Shown here piece after piece: positions 8,685 through 18,026 of a DNA stretch of 64,000 nt. The notes beneath the pieces were generated by a model that saw nothing but the letters and a program-made list of their open reading frames with translations, searched no databases and had not been told where the DNA came from. Both the position numbers and the translations under genes were made by a program. This stretch comes from an uncultured Prevotella sp. (GTDB lineage: Bacteria > Bacteroidota > Bacteroidia > Bacteroidales > Bacteroidaceae): the NCBI GenBank assembly GCA_900315695.1, contig ONAE01000002.1:1-64000 (forward strand). The letters are read 5' to 3'. The first letter of the stretch is position 1; every line of letters begins with the position of its first letter.

Positions 8685-9869
8685 ATGAAGCTCAGGATAT
8701 TCATTACCTTATATATAATATGTATGCCCGTCTGCCTGTTGGCTCAGCGACGTCAGCTGCAGGAAGCACGTGCCATCATCAAAAGCGGCAAGAACTATGA
8801 TCAGGCCGAGGAGATGATGACTAAACTGTTGGAAGATTCTGCCAACCTCTATAATCCCCGTATCTATGATATGTGGCTCCTCTCTGTCGAGAAGCAGTAC
8901 GACCAGGTGAACGAGAAGATGTATAAGAAACAGGAGGTTGACACCACCGAGTTCTTCAATCTCACCCGTAGGCTCTTCACCATTGGCGAACGACTCGACT
9001 CCCTGGATATGCGTCCGGATAAAAAAGGCAGGGTCAACCCCTCTTATCGGAGTGATAATGCCCATAGGTTGACTTCCTATCGTCCCAACCTATATTTTGG
9101 TGGCGCCTATCATCTGCGTAGGGACTCGTTGCAGATGGCCTATGATTTCTTTGAGATGTATCTCGATTGTGATCGTCAGCCACTTTTTACGGGCTATGAC
9201 TTCTGGAAGAACGATCCTCGTATGGCAACGGTAGCCTATTGGGCAACCTATACGGGTTATCGTATGGGCGACCCCGTGCTTACTCTACGTTATGCTAAGG
9301 AGGCATGTCGCGACACCGCTAAGTTGGAATATACTTTGCAATATATTGCCCAGTCTTGGAAGATGCTCAAGGATGAGAACTCCTATGTGGCTACCCTCAA
9401 AGAGGGTGTCGCTCAGTTCCCGAAGTCACCTTATTTCTTCCCTCGTCTGATGGATCATTACATGGAGAAAGGAAACTATGAAAAAGGCCTCTCTTATGCT
9501 GAAAGTGCCTTGCAGACAGACAGTCTGAATGAGCTCTTCCTTTTGGCCAAATCCACCATGCTGCTCAATCTGGGACGTTATGCCGAATGTCTGCAGACCA
9601 GTGAGCGTCTGATTCAGTTGAATCATCAGATGTCTGAAGCCTATTACAATGCCGGCACCGCTTGTCTGAATATCGCTTTGAATATGGACTCGCGCGGTCA
9701 GAAGAAACAAATCCGAAAGATGTATCAGAAAGCCCAGCCTTTCATGGAGTCCTATCGTCAGCAGATGCCCGATGCCAAGGACAAATGGGGGCCTTCGCTC
9801 TATCGGATTTACTTCAATCTGAACCTCGGACGTCAGTTTGAAGAGATTGATAAAATCTTAAAGAAATAA
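8685..9869 (+). CDS. Exported tetratricopeptide-repeat protein
   Basis: 394 residues. A signal peptide covers residues 1-20 (MKLRIF...CLLAQ). The mature part is a chain of helical pairs; TPR-like units are clearest near residues 255-325 ('YFFPRLMDHYMEKGNYEKGL', 'LFLLAKSTMLLNLGRYAECL', then 'EAYYNAGTACLNIAL'). TPRs mediate protein contacts; no enzymatic motif is visible. Monocistronic with its own promoter. Homologues are common, uncharacterised periplasmic proteins in Bacteroidales; I do not recognise a function. Confidence 0.8.
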   Translation: MKLRIFITLYIICMPVCLLAQRRQLQEARAIIKSGKNYDQAEEMMTKLLEDSANLYNPRIYDMWLLSVEKQYDQVNEKMYKKQEVDTTEFFNLTRRLFTIGERLDSLDMRPDKKGRVNPSYRSDNAHRLTSYRPNLYFGGAYHLRRDSLQMAYDFFEMYLDCDRQPLFTGYDFWKNDPRMATVAYWATYTGYRMGDPVLTLRYAKEACRDTAKLEYTLQYIAQSWKMLKDENSYVATLKEGVAQFPKSPYFFPRLMDHYMEKGNYEKGLSYAESALQTDSLNELFLLAKSTMLLNLGRYAECLQTSERLIQLNHQMSEAYYNAGTACLNIALNMDSRGQKKQIRKMYQKAQPFMESYRQQMPDAKDKWGPSLYRIYFNLNLGRQFEEIDKILKK

Positions 9870-9910
9870 AAAAGATTGCACGTTTTTATACGTATTTGCC
9901 AAAATCTTCC

Positions 9911-9918
9911 TATCTTTG
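9911..9918 (+). promoter_or_regulatory. -7 box of the phosphohexomutase gene
   Basis: TATCTTTG at 9911-9918. It overlaps an upstream in-frame ATG at 9916, which would then not be in the mRNA; this favours the start at 9970. Confidence 0.6.
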
Positions 9919-9969
9919 TATTTTAGAAATAAAATATCTCAATCTAAAACAAATAAAAGTAAGGAAACT

Positions 9970-11715
9970 ATGGCAGACAATGCTCAACTGATTGCTCAGT
10001 GCGAGGCACGGGCTAAGGAATGGCTCTCTCCGGCCTTTGATGAGGAGACACGTAAAGAAGTACAGGCAATGCTCGATGCTGCAGACAAGACTGCGCTCAT
10101 CGATGCCTTTTATCAGAATCTTGAGTTTGGTACAGGTGGTCTCCGTGGTATCATGGGTGCCGGTACAAACCGTATGAACAAGTACATTGTGGGTATGGCT
10201 ACACAGGGCTTCGCCAATTATATCCTGAAGGCATTCCCAGGTAAGCAGAGCTCAGTGGTGGTAGGTCACGACTGTCGTAACAACGGACGTATGTTCGCTG
10301 AGACCGTCGCCGACATCTTCTCTGCTAACGGCATCAAGGTTTATCTCTTTGAGAGCCTTCGTCCGACACCGGAGATCTCGTTTGCCATCCGTCAGCTCGG
10401 ATGTCAGGCTGGTGTGAACGTGACGGCATCTCATAACCCCCGTGAGTATAATGGGTACAAGGCTTACTGGGACGATGGCGCACAGGTGCTGGCTCCGCAC
10501 GATAAGGGTATCATCGACGAGGTGAACAAAGTGAAGATCGGCGATGTGAAGTTCGAGGGCAACAAGGAGCTTATCGACATCATCGGTGGTGAGATGGACT
10601 GGGACTATCTGCAGGCTGTGAAAGAGGCTATGGTAGATCAGGACGTGATTCTGCGCCAGAAGGATCTGAACATTGTCTATAGCCCGATGCACGGTACCGG
10701 TCGTGTGATCATCCCCGAGGCGCTGCGTTCATGGGGCTTCCAGAATATCCATGTCGTACCCGAGCAGATGGTAATCGATGGTAACTTCCCCACAGTGGTA
10801 AGTCCTAACCCCGAGAATGCCGAGGCTATGACACTGGGTATGAAGCTCGGTACCCGTCTGAATGCCGATCTGGTTATTGCCTCTGACCCTGATGCCGACC
10901 GTTTGGCTATCGTATGCCGTAATGCTAAGGGCGAGTGGGAGATCCTGAACGGTAACCAGACCTGTATGATGTTCTGCTGGTATATCATCGCCAACAAGAA
11001 GAAACTTGGTCAGCTCAAGGGTAACGAGTTCCTCGTAAAGACCATCGTGACTACTGAGGAGATTGCAGAGATTGCCAAGAAGAATGGTGTAGAGTTGCGC
11101 GACTGCTATACAGGCTTCAAGTGGATTGCCAATGAGATCCGCATCTCTGAGGGCAAGCAGAAGTATATCGGTGGCGGTGAGGAGAGCTTCGGCTTCCTGC
11201 CATTCGATAAGGTTCGCGATAAGGACTCTCCAGCATCTATCTGCTTGATCTGTGAGATTGCTGCTTGGGCCCGCGACAACGGCATGACCCTCTACGACCT
11301 GCTGATGAATATCTATAAGGAGTATGGTTTCTCTAAGGAGGCTACTATCAATGTGGTGAAGCCCGGTAAGACCGGTGCTGATGAGATTAAGCAGATGATG
11401 GTAGATTTCCGTAGCAATCCTCCGAAGGAGTTAGGCGGTTCGAAGATTTGTCTGTGGAAGGACTATCAGACATTGGAAGCTACAAATGCTGACGGTTCAA
11501 AGGATAAGCTGAACATGCCTACAACCAGCAACGTGCTGCAGTGGTTCTGCGAGGATGGTACAAAGGTATCAGTTCGTCCTTCAGGTACAGAACCGAAGAT
11601 TAAGTTCTATACTGAGGTGAAGGATGCAAGCTTCAAGGATGCCGCCGACTACGAGCGTTGCATCAAGGCTGCTGAGGATAAGATCGAAGCTATCAAGAAG
11701 AGCCTGAGTCTCTAA
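9970..11715 (+). CDS. Phospho-sugar mutase (phosphoglucomutase/phosphomannomutase family)
   Basis: 581 residues from ATG 9970; an ATG at 9916 lies within the promoter. All four alpha-D-phosphohexomutase motifs are present: catalytic phosphoserine Ser154 in TASHNPREYNGYK, the metal loop SDPDADR, the sugar loop GGEESFGF and the phosphate loop RPSGTEPKIKFY. The length and the 'FGTGGLRGIMGAGTNRMN' N-terminus place it with the long PGM2-like enzymes that interconvert hexose- or pentose-1-P and -6-P (-5-P). Cytosolic. It ends at a strong bidirectional terminator. Confidence 0.9.
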   Translation: MADNAQLIAQCEARAKEWLSPAFDEETRKEVQAMLDAADKTALIDAFYQNLEFGTGGLRGIMGAGTNRMNKYIVGMATQGFANYILKAFPGKQSSVVVGHDCRNNGRMFAETVADIFSANGIKVYLFESLRPTPEISFAIRQLGCQAGVNVTASHNPREYNGYKAYWDDGAQVLAPHDKGIIDEVNKVKIGDVKFEGNKELIDIIGGEMDWDYLQAVKEAMVDQDVILRQKDLNIVYSPMHGTGRVIIPEALRSWGFQNIHVVPEQMVIDGNFPTVVSPNPENAEAMTLGMKLGTRLNADLVIASDPDADRLAIVCRNAKGEWEILNGNQTCMMFCWYIIANKKKLGQLKGNEFLVKTIVTTEEIAEIAKKNGVELRDCYTGFKWIANEIRISEGKQKYIGGGEESFGFLPFDKVRDKDSPASICLICEIAAWARDNGMTLYDLLMNIYKEYGFSKEATINVVKPGKTGADEIKQMMVDFRSNPPKELGGSKICLWKDYQTLEATNADGSKDKLNMPTTSNVLQWFCEDGTKVSVRPSGTEPKIKFYTEVKDASFKDAADYERCIKAAEDKIEAIKKSLSL

Positions 11716-11735
11716 TCATTTGAAGCAACTAAAAG

Positions 11736-11765
11736 AAAGAGGGTGTTCATGCGAACACCCTCTTT
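11736..11765. terminator. Bidirectional terminator between the mutase and dcu
   Basis: A perfect 13-bp stem AAAGAGGGTGTTC/GAACACCCTCTTT with a 4-base loop (ATGC), ending in TTTT on the plus strand and in CTTTCTTTT on the minus strand. Confidence 0.9.
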
Positions 11766-11788
11766 TGGTTATAGGATCACATCGTCTG

Positions 11789-13237
11789 TTAATAGAATAA
11801 CATCGACAGACAGTAGGCTACGATCGTTGAAGTGATGACGGAGATGAGACCGGGCATCATGAACGAGTGGTTCAACAGGTATTTACCAATCACAGTGGTA
11901 CCTGAGCGGTCGAAGTTCACCGTAGCGATATCTGAAGGATAATTCGGGATAAAGAAGTATCCATAGACTGATGGCAGTACACCGAGGAGCACAGGACCAG
12001 AGATGCCCAGAGAGTAGGCAAGAGGCAGCATGGCTACAACGACAGCTCCCTGAGAGTTGATAAGTACTGATACCAGGAAGAATACGATGGCGATGCTCCA
12101 GGGGTATTCCTTCACAATGTCTGCCAGCATAGACTGCATCTCACTCATGTAATTAGAGAAATAGGTGTCGGCGAGCCAGGCGATACCGTAGATGGCGACA
12201 ACGGCCACCATACCCGACTGCCATACAGGACCTGCCACAGCCTTCTTCGGGGCTGCCTTACAGAAGATAATCATCAGTGCGGCTGCAGAGATCATCACAA
12301 TCTGAATCACGAGGTTCATCTTCAAGCCTGCCATGCTTTTTTCTGTGAATCCATCGACTACAACGCCTGCTTTGGCTAATGCGGCAGCAGTGAGCTTGGT
12401 TCCATCGGCAAGTACAAGGTCTTCAGCACCCTTAACCGCCTTAATCGTGGAATAAGAGGGCAATAGATCGGGCAGGGCGGCAAACATGACGATGACTGCC
12501 AGTGCACCGAGGAAGATGAATACGGCATTCTTAGCCGACTGTGGAATCTGCTTGTCGAGAGTGGTAGCACCTGAACCGTAGATATACTCGCGCTGTGCGG
12601 GATCAGCAATCTTCTTCTGGAACTCAGGATCCTTGTCAAGGTCGAGACCACGACGATATGATGCAGCGGCAGCAGCCATCAGACCGCAAACACAGGCAGG
12701 GATGGAAACCATCAGCACACGGGGGATCGTGATGTCGAAGTGGTTTGCATTAGAGATGGTTACGAAAGCCACAACGGCTGCAGCGATAGGAGAACAGGTG
12801 ATACCTACCTGAGAGGCAATAGAAGCCACACCGCAGGGACGCTCAGGACGGATACCTTTCTTCAGGGCGATGTCACAGATGATAGGCATCAGCGTGTAAA
12901 CCACGTGACCCGTTCCAACAAGTACCGTTAGGAAGAAGGTGGTAAGCGGTGCCAGGAAAGTGATGCGGTCCGGATGCTTACGCAACAGCTTCTCTGCAAT
13001 CTGGATCAACCAGTCCATACCACCAGAGGCCTGCATGATACCAGCACAGGTGACGGCTGCAATAATAATGTAAATTACATCGGTTGGAGGAGTTCCTGGC
13101 TTCAAACCGAATCCAAACACAAGAAGGGCCAGACCGATACCGGAAATGGCACCAAGGGCAAGGCTACCGTAACGGGAACCTACCCACAACGCTCCGAGTA
13201 CAATACAGAGCTGAAGAATCATTGTAAATGTTACCAT
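11789..13237 (-). CDS. dcuB: Anaerobic C4-dicarboxylate antiporter, DcuA/DcuB family
   Basis: 482 residues, somewhat longer than the usual 430-450 because of a loop insert around residues 255-300 ('SYSTIKAVKGAEDLVLADGT'). Hydrophobic throughout, about 10-12 membrane segments, with the family motifs 'GLKPGTPPTDVIYIIIAAVT' and 'VGTGHVVYTLMPIICDIALK' and the C-terminal 'PSVYGYFFIPNYPSDIATVN'. The family exchanges external fumarate, malate or aspartate for succinate; in Bacteroidales succinate is a main fermentation end product, so succinate export is the likely job. Monocistronic. DcuA versus DcuB cannot be settled by eye. Confidence 0.87.
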   Translation of the reverse strand: MVTFTMILQLCIVLGALWVGSRYGSLALGAISGIGLALLVFGFGLKPGTPPTDVIYIIIAAVTCAGIMQASGGMDWLIQIAEKLLRKHPDRITFLAPLTTFFLTVLVGTGHVVYTLMPIICDIALKKGIRPERPCGVASIASQVGITCSPIAAAVVAFVTISNANHFDITIPRVLMVSIPACVCGLMAAAAASYRRGLDLDKDPEFQKKIADPAQREYIYGSGATTLDKQIPQSAKNAVFIFLGALAVIVMFAALPDLLPSYSTIKAVKGAEDLVLADGTKLTAAALAKAGVVVDGFTEKSMAGLKMNLVIQIVMISAAALMIIFCKAAPKKAVAGPVWQSGMVAVVAIYGIAWLADTYFSNYMSEMQSMLADIVKEYPWSIAIVFFLVSVLINSQGAVVVAMLPLAYSLGISGPVLLGVLPSVYGYFFIPNYPSDIATVNFDRSGTTVIGKYLLNHSFMMPGLISVITSTIVAYCLSMLFY

Positions 13238-13277
13238 TTTAATAAATAAGTTTTTAGTTATCTTATTATTTTGCCTG

Positions 13278-13285
13278 CAAATATA
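13278..13285 (-). promoter_or_regulatory. -7 box of dcu
   Basis: Minus-strand TATATTTG at 13285-13278, 41 bases before the ATG. No clear -33. Confidence 0.45.
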
Positions 13286-13344
13286 GGAAAAATATTTGTA
13301 AATCCATACTTTTTTGGCAGAAATATTAAAAATAATTATTTCCT

Positions 13345-13375
13345 TTTGCCATATCGAATATTTTTAGTACCTTTG
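13345..13375 (+). promoter_or_regulatory. Promoter of the ileS operon
   Basis: TTTG at 13345-13348, exactly 19 bases, TACCTTTG at 13368-13375; consensus at both boxes. ATG at 13423. Confidence 0.8.
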
Positions 13376-13422
13376 CGCCCTAAATATAAAAGTTAAAAAG
13401 TAAAAAGGTAAATCAGTAAGAT

Positions 13423-16400
13423 ATGGCTAAAAAATTTGCCGAGCATAATGGTCTGAATCTGACCCAGGTCAATAATGACATCTTGGAGATGTGGCGTGAG
13501 AAAAACGTGTTCTGGCGCTCTGTAGAAGAGCGTGAGGGCTGTCCGCAGTTTGTATTCTTCGAGGGACCTCCCTCTGCTAACGGACATCCGGGAATTCACC
13601 ACGTACTGGCCCGTACTATCAAAGACACCTTCAACCGCTATAAGACGATGAAGGGCTTCCAGGTGAAGCGTAAGGCTGGTTGGGATACTCACGGACTGCC
13701 TGTGGAATTGGGCGTGGAGAAAGAACTTGGTATCACCAAGGCGGATATCGACAATAAGGCATCGGATAAGTATATCTCTACGGAGGATTATAATAAGAAG
13801 TGTCGTGAGAACGTGATGATGTTTACCCAGGAATGGCGTGACCTGACAGAAAAGATGGGTTACTTCGTGGATCTGGACAATCCTTACATCACTTATGACA
13901 ATAAGTATATCGAGACACTGTGGTGGTTGCTGCAGCAGTTCTATCAGAAAGGTTTGCTTTACAAAGGCTATACTATCCAGCCGTATTCACCAGCAGCAGG
14001 TACTGGTCTGAGCTCACATGAGCTGAACCAGCCGGGTTGCTATCGTGATGTGAAAGATACCACCGTGACAGCCCTCTTCAAGGCGCTTAATCCTAAGGAA
14101 GAGTGGACGAAGTGGGGTACACCTTATTTCGTGGCCTGGACTACTACACCTTGGACACTGCCCTCAAACACTGCCCTCTGTGTCGGTCCGAAGATTGACT
14201 ATGTGGCTGTGGAGACCTATAATGCCTATAACGGTGAGAAGATCACCATCATTCTGGCTGAGAGCCGCCTGAATGCTTACCTCGCACCAGAGGGAAATAT
14301 TACTGACGGTGAGGAGATGCCTGAGTACAATAAGGGCGAGAAGTTTGTGCCTTATCGTATTGTGGGCCGCTATACTGGTGAAGAGCTGGTTGGTCTGAAG
14401 TATCAGCAGCTGATGCCTTGGGTAAAGCCTTCGGCAAAGCTCGATCAGAATGCCGCCGACTATGTGAAGGCCTATGCTCAGGCTCATCCTGAGAAGGTGT
14501 TCATGGGTGAGAACGGCAAAGATCAGTTTGTGGAGATGGAGAGTGAGGCTTTCCGCGTGATTCCCGGTGATTATGTGACTACAGAGGATGGTGCCGGTAT
14601 CGTGCATATCGCGCCTACTTTTGGTGCTGACGATGCCAAGGTGGCTAAGGATGCCTGCATCCCCAGTCTGTTCCTTATAAATAAAAAAGGTGAAACCCGT
14701 CCGATGGTTGACCTTCAGGGTAAGTACTATCTGATGGAAGAGCTCGACGACAACTTCATCGCTAAGTGTGTCAACAAAGCGGGCTATGCTCACCACGCTG
14801 GCGATTATGTGAAAAATGCCTACGCACCTGAGTTTAATAAAAACGGTAAGTATGACGAGCAGGCTGCAGCCAAGGCTGAGGACCTGAACATCGTGATCTG
14901 TATGGAGATGAAGCAGGAGGGTACTGCTCTGAAGATAGAGAAGCATGTACACAACTATCCGCACTGCTGGCGTACAGACAAGCCCGTGCTCTATTATCCT
15001 CTGGACAGCTGGTTTATCCGCTCTACTGCCAAGAAAGACCGTATGTTCGAACTGAACAAGACCATCAACTGGCAGCCAGAGAGCACAGGTACAGGCCGTT
15101 TCGGAAACTGGCTTGAGAACCTGAACGACTGGAACCTGTCGCGTTCCCGTTTCTGGGGCACACCGCTTCCTATCTGGCGTGATGAGGATGGCAAGGAAAT
15201 CTGTATCGGATCAGTAGAGGAACTCTACAACGAGATAGAGAAGTCTGTGAAGGCTGGGTTTATGAAAAGTAATCCGCTGAAGGACAACGGGTTCGTGCCT
15301 GGCGATATGTCGAAGGAGAACTACGACAAGATCGACCTGCACCGTCCATACGTTGACAATATCGTACTCGTTTCAGAGAGCGGTAAGCCTATGAAGCGTG
15401 AAACCGACCTGATTGACGTTTGGTTTGACTCTGGTTCAATGCCTTATGCACAGGTGCATTATCCGTTTGAGAACAAGGATCTGATTGACAAGGGTATTGC
15501 CTTCCCCTGCGACTTCATCAACGAGGGTGTGGATCAGACCCGTGGCTGGTTCTTCACGCTGCATGCCATCGCCACGATGATATTCGACTCTGTGGCTTTC
15601 AAGAATGTGATCTCGTCAGGACTGGTGCTCGATGCCAAGGGTAACAAGATGTCGAAGCACGTGGGTAATGTGGTGAATCCGTTCGATATGATCGAGAAGT
15701 TCGGTAGTGATGCCGTCCGTCTGTATATGATGACCAACTCAGAGCCTTGGGATAACCTGAAGTTCGATCCTGAGGGCGTGGATGAGGTACGCCGTAAGTT
15801 CTTCGGCACCTTATATAATACGTATAGCTTCTTTGCACTGTATGCCAATGTGGATGGTTTCGATCCACAGGCTGCCCAGGTGCCCTTTGCCGAGCGTCCG
15901 GAGATCGACCGTTGGATTCTCTCATGCCTGAATACACTGATTAAGGGTGTGGAGGCAGAACTCGACGGCTATGATCCCACGAGAGCTGGCCGACTCATCG
16001 ATGCTTTTGTCAATGATGACCTGTCGAACTGGTACGTTCGTCTGAATCGTAAACGTTTCTGGGGTAAGGAGATGAGTGCCGACAAGCTGAGTGCTTATCA
16101 GACCCTCTATACCTGTCTGATGACTGTTGCCAAGTTGCTGGCACCGTTTGCACCGTTCTATGCCGATCAGTTGTATAAGGATCTGGGTGGTGAACTCGAT
16201 TCTGTACATCTGGATAAGTTCCCTGTGGCTGACGATGCTCAGATTGATCAGGATCTCGAGGCCCGTATGCAGATGGCCCAGAAAATTACTTCAATGGTAT
16301 TGGCTCTGCGTCGAAAGGTGAACATCAAGGTACGTCAGCCGCTGCAGGCTATCATGATTCCTGCAGTCGATGCTGAGCAGAAGGCTCATATCGAGGCTGT

Positions 16401-16983
16401 AAAGCAGCTGATCATGAACGAGGTAAACGTGAAGGAACTTCGTTTTGTGGAGGGCGCTGGTGTCCTCGTGAAGAAGGTAAAGTGTAACTTCCGTACGATG
16501 GGTAAGAAGTTCGGTAAACTCATGAAGGGTGTGGCTGCTGCCATGGATCAGCTTTCACAAGAGCAGATTGCCGAACTTGAACAGCAGGGAAGCATCGGTA
16601 TCGAGGTTGAGGGTCAGTCGCTGACTGTTGAGGCAGCAGATGTAGATATCATCAGCGAGGATATTCCTGGTTGGCTGGTAGCTAATGAGGGCAACCTGAC
16701 TGTAGCGCTTGAGGTGGAACTCACCGAAGAGTTGAAGAACGAGGGAATGGCTCGTGAGCTGATCAACCGCATCCAGAACATCCGTAAGGAGAGTGGACTT
16801 GAGATTACCGACCGCATCGCTGTGGTATTGGCACCGAATGCAGAGGTGGAGAAGTCTGTTGAGAGCTTCGGTGAGTATATCAAGACACAGGTTCTGGCTG
16901 ACAGCATCGCTATCCAACCAAATGATGGTCAGGAGGTTGACTTCGATGACTTCAAGTTGAACATTAAAGTAACTAAACAATAA
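13423..16983 (+). CDS. ileS: Isoleucyl-tRNA synthetase, IleS2-like, with a GIHH active-site motif
   Basis: 1186 residues. Class I synthetase: Rossmann fold with 'PPSANGHPGIHH' at residues 49-60, the CP1 editing domain (about 180-450) with 'VAWTTTPWTLPSN' and 'GAGIVHIAPTFGADD', the 'DVWFDSGSMPYAQ' loop, KMSKH at 742-746, then the anticodon-binding domain and a long C-terminal region. Where IleS normally reads HxGH the sequence is G57-I-H-H60, so residues 1 and 3 of the motif are exchanged. There is no C-terminal Cys4 zinc site, as in eukaryotic-like IleS2. It charges tRNA-Ile and leads an eight-gene operon. No second ileS is in the window. Confidence 0.95.
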   Translation: MAKKFAEHNGLNLTQVNNDILEMWREKNVFWRSVEEREGCPQFVFFEGPPSANGHPGIHHVLARTIKDTFNRYKTMKGFQVKRKAGWDTHGLPVELGVEKELGITKADIDNKASDKYISTEDYNKKCRENVMMFTQEWRDLTEKMGYFVDLDNPYITYDNKYIETLWWLLQQFYQKGLLYKGYTIQPYSPAAGTGLSSHELNQPGCYRDVKDTTVTALFKALNPKEEWTKWGTPYFVAWTTTPWTLPSNTALCVGPKIDYVAVETYNAYNGEKITIILAESRLNAYLAPEGNITDGEEMPEYNKGEKFVPYRIVGRYTGEELVGLKYQQLMPWVKPSAKLDQNAADYVKAYAQAHPEKVFMGENGKDQFVEMESEAFRVIPGDYVTTEDGAGIVHIAPTFGADDAKVAKDACIPSLFLINKKGETRPMVDLQGKYYLMEELDDNFIAKCVNKAGYAHHAGDYVKNAYAPEFNKNGKYDEQAAAKAEDLNIVICMEMKQEGTALKIEKHVHNYPHCWRTDKPVLYYPLDSWFIRSTAKKDRMFELNKTINWQPESTGTGRFGNWLENLNDWNLSRSRFWGTPLPIWRDEDGKEICIGSVEELYNEIEKSVKAGFMKSNPLKDNGFVPGDMSKENYDKIDLHRPYVDNIVLVSESGKPMKRETDLIDVWFDSGSMPYAQVHYPFENKDLIDKGIAFPCDFINEGVDQTRGWFFTLHAIATMIFDSVAFKNVISSGLVLDAKGNKMSKHVGNVVNPFDMIEKFGSDAVRLYMMTNSEPWDNLKFDPEGVDEVRRKFFGTLYNTYSFFALYANVDGFDPQAAQVPFAERPEIDRWILSCLNTLIKGVEAELDGYDPTRAGRLIDAFVNDDLSNWYVRLNRKRFWGKEMSADKLSAYQTLYTCLMTVAKLLAPFAPFYADQLYKDLGGELDSVHLDKFPVADDAQIDQDLEARMQMAQKITSMVLALRRKVNIKVRQPLQAIMIPAVDAEQKAHIEAVKQLIMNEVNVKELRFVEGAGVLVKKVKCNFRTMGKKFGKLMKGVAAAMDQLSQEQIAELEQQGSIGIEVEGQSLTVEAADVDIISEDIPGWLVANEGNLTVALEVELTEELKNEGMARELINRIQNIRKESGLEITDRIAVVLAPNAEVEKSVESFGEYIKTQVLADSIAIQPNDGQEVDFDDFKLNIKVTKQ

Positions 16984-17010
16984 AAAATCAATAACAATAA
17001 CTTAACAATT

Positions 17011-17394
17011 ATGGCAGAAAAGACACGCTACACTGATGAAGAACTCGAGGAGTTCCGTCAGATTATCAACGAGAAACTGGCTTTGGCTAAACGCGATTAT
17101 GATGAGATGATGCGCGTGCTGACTAATCAGGATTCTAATGACGTTGACGACACATCGCCTACGTATAAGGCTTTGGAAGAGGGTAGTGCTACCCAGACAA
17201 AGGAAGAGCTGATTTCGATGGCAGCCCGCCAGCAGAAGTTCATCCAAGGTCTGAAGGCTGCGCTTGTACGTATTGAGAATAAGACCTATGGCATCGACCG
17301 CATCACAGGAAAGCTGATTCCTAAGGAGCGTCTGCGTGCCGTTCCTCACGCCACGTTGAGCGTAGAATCGAAGATGAACCAGAGCAAACGGTGA
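17011..17394 (+). CDS. DksA/TraR-family regulator without zinc-finger cysteines
   Basis: 127 residues: a coiled-coil (about 8-95, charged heptads) and a C-terminal 'YGIDRITGKLIPKERLRAVP' segment that is the DksA zinc-finger core. The protein contains no cysteine at all, and the position usually holding Cys in Bacteroidota relatives is Asp, so zinc is not bound by the classical four-Cys site. DksA proteins enter the RNA polymerase secondary channel and, with ppGpp, alter rRNA and amino-acid promoters. It sits 27 bases after ileS, and its stop overlaps the GTG start of lspA. The position between ileS and lspA is, to my knowledge, conserved in Bacteroidales. Confidence 0.8.
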   Translation: MAEKTRYTDEELEEFRQIINEKLALAKRDYDEMMRVLTNQDSNDVDDTSPTYKALEEGSATQTKEELISMAARQQKFIQGLKAALVRIENKTYGIDRITGKLIPKERLRAVPHATLSVESKMNQSKR

Positions 17395-18026
17395 ATACTT
17401 CTGGACGCTCTCTGATTACCAAAGGCAGAATGGCAATCATCTTGGTGGTTACCATTTTGCTGATAGACCAGGCCATCAAGATCTGGGTGAAGACGTCGAT
17501 GATGCTCCATGAGAGTATCCATGTGTTCGATTGGTTCTACATCACCTTCATCGAAAACATGGGCATGGCCTTTGGTATGCAGTTGGGTAGTAAGCTCATC
17601 CTATCGCTGTTCCGTGTTGTAGCCATCGCCGTTCTATGCTATTACTTCTGGAAGCAGGTGAAAAAGAATGCCCGTACAGGTTATATCGTCTGTCTGTCGT
17701 TGGTGGTTGGCGGAGCTTTAGGTAATCTGATTGATTGCCTGTTCTATGGTCTGATCTTCGCGGAGTCTTCTCCCTATTATGTCTCCTATATCGTACCTTT
17801 CGGTACGGGTTATGCCCCATTCTTGATGGGGAAAGTTGTGGATATGTTCTATCTCCCGCTGATTGAAACAGATTGGCCCACATGGATGCCATTTGTTGGC
17901 GGGGAGCATTTTGTATTCTTCAGTCCGGTGTTCAACTTTGCAGATGCCAGCATCAGCGTAAGTGTGGTGTGGATGCTGCTGTTTTATCGCCGGGAGATCA
18001 GTGCGATAGGTCATGAAGAGGAGTAG
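17391..18026 (+). CDS. lspA: Lipoprotein signal peptidase (signal peptidase II)
   Basis: 211 residues from GTG 17391, which overlaps the previous stop as GTGA; Met14 at 17430 is the fallback start. Four membrane segments. The catalytic pair is in 'GALGNLIDCLFYG' and 'VFNFADASIS' (the two Asp of the LspA motifs GNxxDR and FNxAD). It is longer than the 160-170 residue enterobacterial enzyme because of a periplasmic insert between the two catalytic motifs (about residues 120-180), usual in Bacteroidota. It cleaves prolipoproteins after lipidation. Its end overlaps the next lipoprotein gene by 14 bases. Confidence 0.92.
   Translation: MNTSGRSLITKGRMAIILVVTILLIDQAIKIWVKTSMMLHESIHVFDWFYITFIENMGMAFGMQLGSKLILSLFRVVAIAVLCYYFWKQVKKNARTGYIVCLSLVVGGALGNLIDCLFYGLIFAESSPYYVSYIVPFGTGYAPFLMGKVVDMFYLPLIETDWPTWMPFVGGEHFVFFSPVFNFADASISVSVVWMLLFYRREISAIGHEEE

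Noticed and set aside
14164..14964. 266-codon minus-strand ORF inside ileS
   Set aside because: Shadow frame of a strongly conserved gene; His/Leu-rich composition typical of antisense frames and no promoter.
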